Made by a program: the position numbers and the translations under genes. Positions 6,263 through 8,728 of a stretch of DNA of 8,728 nt are shown here, one piece after another. The notes beneath the pieces were generated by a model. That model made no database searches, was not told where the DNA came from, and worked only from the letters and a program-made list of their open reading frames with translations. Position 1 is the stretch's first letter; each line of letters opens with the position of its first letter. This stretch comes from an uncultured Lachnospiraceae bacterium (lineage in GTDB: Bacteria; Bacillota; Clostridia; Lachnospirales; Lachnospiraceae): the NCBI GenBank assembly GCA_900313745.1, contig OMSM01000248.1, positions 1 through 8,728 of the forward strand. The letters run 5' to 3'.

Positions 6263-8071
6263 TTATTCGCTTCCGTTAAGATACTCTTCCGCCTCCCGGA
6301 TCAGGTCACTGTAGCTGCGGAGGGGCAGAAGCACCATCATTTCATCTGTTAGCCTGTTAAAGCATCTTTTTACGATGAGTTTGCGCTCCGGGTCATAGCC
6401 TTCATACAGCTCGATCCGGCCGACGATCTCCATGTTCCTGTCCAGAAGGTAGGCTCCGGCAGGGGGGAAGGAGAGAATGTGGTACTCGGTGTCGGGGAGA
6501 GGCATTAAGGTGCCTGTCTCAAAATAGTTGCCGTACAGGATACTGACGGGTTCCTGCCTGTCCGGCCCGTAAATTTTGATGCATCTGCCTTCTTCCAGCT
6601 CAGTGCGGTACTGCATATCGTCCGCCGGTCCGGCAAGCTTCAGGTCTTCTTCACGCGCGTTCTCGAAGTCCGTTTCGTCCTTCCAGCGGTAGCGGATGAT
6701 CCTGCCGTCACTTCTCTTGAGGTATAATGACCGGTCCTCCTCCCGGAAAGCGGCATCCGTGAATACTCCTTCAGGCGGGGTCTGGTACAGGTTGAGGCTG
6801 AAGTCGATGATCGACGACTGGCCGGGGAGAAAATGGTAGAGCGCACCGTCCTGTCCGACAACTATGGCTCCTTCCAGCACAGGGGAGCAGTAGATGATGG
6901 AATGACTGGATACATAGACGCTGAGGAATGACCAGTTGAAGGTCGTGCAGTCATAATCCCCCGAGAGCAGAAGGGGATTCCAGTCCATGTCGGGAAGGGA
7001 AATCCGCGTCCCGTAATAGGTGATATCGAAATCGGAATAAGGAAATACCGGAGCTTCCGTGCTTATGCTGCTGTAATCGGCGGGGCGCTTAAGTTCTTCC
7101 CATTCCGCGTCGCTCAGGACGACCTGGCCTTCGGGAATGAAACAGTGTACATCGTAAATGCCTAGTGCGCCCGTAAGCTCTTTCACTGCGGAGGAGACGT
7201 AAGGGAGCGCGGCATCGCTGTCGGAGGAGGGAAGAACACCGAGAAGGGAGGAAACTGCTGCGGGACGGTCTCCCTGCCGCAGCAGCTGGTTCGCGACGAG
7301 GCTCGTGGACTCCGCGTTTTTTACCTGTTCCTCAGCGTATTGTTCCCTGAGTGCTTCCGTCTGGCCGGTAATCAGCTGGTTCTGGTCCTTAACCCTGGAT
7401 GCGAGCCCCAGCAAGGTAAGGCCTGCAGCGAGGAAAGCACAGGCAGCCCCGATGCTGATCCGTATCAGGACGCGGACCAGTTTTTCCCTGCGCCGCTGCT
7501 TCAGGTCGTCGTAATTGAGCCCGAACATCGGTGCTGCCATCCTGAGTACGGCGTCGTCGAGCATGGCGTTTCTTTTGCGGCCGTTCTCCGCACGGGCCTC
7601 GGCGGCAAGTGGTTCGATCTCCCTCTCGACGAGGACGGTTTCTCCCTTGTCGTTGATTTCCTTCCTTATGGCCCTGCGCAAGGTCGCCGGAAAGGAAACG
7701 GTCGGGTCGCCGTCGGCAAGAATGGTCAGGATATGGTCGCTTCCGTGCAGTTCCTTAAAGAGGTCGATCTGCGCGATGCACTCCCTGGACAGCGGAAGCC
7801 TGGGCGTGCAGATGACTGCCATCCATTCGGCCTCGCGAATAGACAGCGCTTCCTTTTCGGAGACAGTATCCCTGTCCGGGTTATCATCCCTGTCCAGAGT
7901 AATACTTCCGATCCGCCGGCTGTCCTCCGAGAGATCCTTTCTTACTCCGCGGGGAAGGCGGAAATCAGCAAGTCTTTTAAGGAGCTGCTCCGCGATCGTA
8001 CTGTCGGGCTCGACAGGCCGGCGGACGACGAATACGTCGTGTTCCTCGTGCTTTAATTCTTTCCTTCTCAT
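6263..8071 (-). CDS. TIR-like domain / membrane helix / propeller-like protein
   Basis: A 602-residue protein if started at ATG 8071, which has GAGG 5 bases upstream; an in-frame TTG at 8104 is the alternative. Residues about 11-130 match the TIR domain of clostridial TIR-membrane-propeller proteins: HDVFVV, FRLPRGV, DRDD (60-63), a strand AVICTPR and DHILTILADGDP. Family blocks EPLAAEAR (153-160) and APMFGLNYDDLKQR (about 180-193) follow, then one membrane helix (about 202-224), a short charged coiled-coil-like stretch, a helical VANQLLRQGD segment, and a beta-rich region (about 310-600) that may be a degenerate propeller. TIR domains sense or cleave NAD in immunity. The SxWxxxE catalytic motif reads SRECIAQ, with E97 for Trp and Q101 for the catalytic Glu, suggesting no NADase activity. 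The upstream paralogue lies 39 bases away, so the pair is probably one operon. Function is unproven. Confidence 0.75.
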   Translation of the reverse strand: MRRKELKHEEHDVFVVRRPVEPDSTIAEQLLKRLADFRLPRGVRKDLSEDSRRIGSITLDRDDNPDRDTVSEKEALSIREAEWMAVICTPRLPLSRECIAQIDLFKELHGSDHILTILADGDPTVSFPATLRRAIRKEINDKGETVLVEREIEPLAAEARAENGRKRNAMLDDAVLRMAAPMFGLNYDDLKQRRREKLVRVLIRISIGAACAFLAAGLTLLGLASRVKDQNQLITGQTEALREQYAEEQVKNAESTSLVANQLLRQGDRPAAVSSLLGVLPSSDSDAALPYVSSAVKELTGALGIYDVHCFIPEGQVVLSDAEWEELKRPADYSSISTEAPVFPYSDFDITYYGTRISLPDMDWNPLLLSGDYDCTTFNWSFLSVYVSSHSIIYCSPVLEGAIVVGQDGALYHFLPGQSSIIDFSLNLYQTPPEGVFTDAAFREEDRSLYLKRSDGRIIRYRWKDETDFENAREEDLKLAGPADDMQYRTELEEGRCIKIYGPDRQEPVSILYGNYFETGTLMPLPDTEYHILSFPPAGAYLLDRNMEIVGRIELYEGYDPERKLIVKRCFNRLTDEMMVLLPLRSYSDLIREAEEYLNGSE

Positions 8072-8075
8072 ACCG

Positions 8076-8080
8076 TCCTC
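8076..8080 (-). promoter_or_regulatory. Shine-Dalgarno GAGGA before the TIR-like gene
   Basis: On the minus strand GAGGA is 4 bases before ATG 8071-8069. It favours this start over the TTG at 8104, which has no matching site at the right distance. Confidence 0.55.
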
Positions 8081-8110
8081 ACAAAAAACTTCATCATGCT
8101 CCAAGGCATG

Positions 8111-8728
8111 TTATTTCAGCATCTTGTAGCGTTCCAGGATATCCGTGGAAGGAACATACCCCATAAGCAGGCGGTCCGCCTCCTGCATCAGCTCGTCATA
8201 GGAGAGCATGGGAAGGAAAACCAGCTTCAGCGGTGCGTTATGACGGGGATCGAAGCGGTCCGCCTGGTCGGCATAGCAGTACTGGAGAAAACCGTTTCTC
8301 TCCGCGTCATAGCCGAAATAGCGCTCGACGACAGCGATGATTTCCAGTGATGAATTCAGAATGAACGCGTCGGAGAGCTCGTCCTTTCCCGTCGCGATGA
8401 CCGCATAGCGGCCTGTATCGCCGAGCGGCTCCATCCCGCAGAAGTAATAGCCGGGTTCATCAAGAATGAGGAGAGGGGAGATTGCCGCGGAGCCGGCCGG
8501 AGATATCTCCAGAGCTCCCAGCGAATTCACGAGGAGGCGGTAGCGGCCGTCGGCGGACAAGGCGCTCTCCCCGCGGGGGATCGGCTCCCCGCGGTGGTCC
8601 AGAATATCGGAAAACGGTGCCTCGCCCGCGTACTCCGCGCTGTCGCTGCCCTTCCAGCAGCAGATAACCTTGCTGTCGGAATCGCTCTGGTAGTTTATGA
8701 ACTCCCGCTCCGTGGTCAGGATGCTGAG
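8111..8728 (-). CDS. C-terminal part of a second propeller-type TIR-family paralogue (partial)
   Basis: The frame stays open from the right edge to TAA 8113-8111, giving 205 residues; the start lies outside the window. A TTG at 8560 is unlikely to be a true start because coding sequence continues unbroken upstream. The sequence is beta-rich and repeat-like, with LSADGRYRLLVNSLGALEIS resembling a propeller blade. Its last 100 residues align well with the end of the next gene: FILNSSLEIIAVVERYFGYD against YLLDRNMEIVGRIELYEGYD, then LPMLSYDELMQEADRLL against LPLRSYSDLIREAEEYL. It is therefore a tandem paralogue. Whether it has a TIR domain and membrane helix cannot be seen here. It probably heads the operon containing the complete copy. 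Confidence 0.8.
   Translation of the reverse strand, partial: LSILTTEREFINYQSDSDSKVICCWKGSDSAEYAGEAPFSDILDHRGEPIPRGESALSADGRYRLLVNSLGALEISPAGSAAISPLLILDEPGYYFCGMEPLGDTGRYAVIATGKDELSDAFILNSSLEIIAVVERYFGYDAERNGFLQYCYADQADRFDPRHNAPLKLVFLPMLSYDELMQEADRLLMGYVPSTDILERYKMLK

Noticed and set aside
7340..8129. Two overlapping plus-strand open frames opposite the TIR-like domain
   Set aside because: Low-complexity Ser/Arg-rich translations in GC-rich DNA, antisense to a motif-bearing gene.

Overview
The window looks like chromosomal DNA of a Firmicute, most likely a Lachnospiraceae or other Clostridia member from a gut or rumen setting. This rests on strong AGGAGG-type ribosome binding sites, moderate to high GC (hand-counted sample lines of about 55-63% in most genes), and the protein families present: a CPBP membrane-protease remnant, a GH51 arabinofuranosidase and TIR/membrane/propeller proteins of the clostridial kind. 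Genus cannot be assigned from the sequence.

Layout. The left 1.3 kb is AT-richer. It starts with a perfect 17-bp hairpin (17-56), followed by the decayed remnant of a CPBP (CAAX-protease-like) gene (74-263) that has lost its N-terminus and middle. A serine beta-lactamase/DD-peptidase-fold hydrolase (280-1269) starts 16 bases after the remnant's stop. Then, all on the + strand, come an adenosine-deaminase-like metal hydrolase (1427-2422), a large protein combining an HD phosphohydrolase-like region with a C-terminal RyR-like domain (2520-4577), and an intracellular GH51 alpha-L-arabinofuranosidase (4655-6262) that appears to have its own promoter. From 6263 to the right edge the minus strand carries two tandem paralogues. 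The complete one (6263-8071) has a TIR-like domain, one transmembrane helix and a propeller-like C-terminal region. Upstream of it is the C-terminal part of a second such protein (8111-8728), cut by the window edge. The arabinofuranosidase and TIR genes converge with their stop codons directly touching.

How the genes may work together. The arabinofuranosidase is ordinary sugar metabolism. The more unusual part is the deaminase-like gene followed by the HD-RyR gene, next to TIR-type signalling proteins. HD, RyR, TIR and ADA-type domains all handle, or are predicted to handle, nucleotides, and RyR and TIR domains recur in predicted prokaryotic conflict and signalling systems. A nucleotide-centred sensing or defence role is therefore a reasonable hypothesis, but nothing in the sequence proves it. 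The TIR-like domain has Gln where the catalytic Glu of NAD-cleaving TIRs is expected, so it may be a non-catalytic sensor or scaffold. No tRNA, rRNA, CRISPR array, transposase or attachment site was seen.
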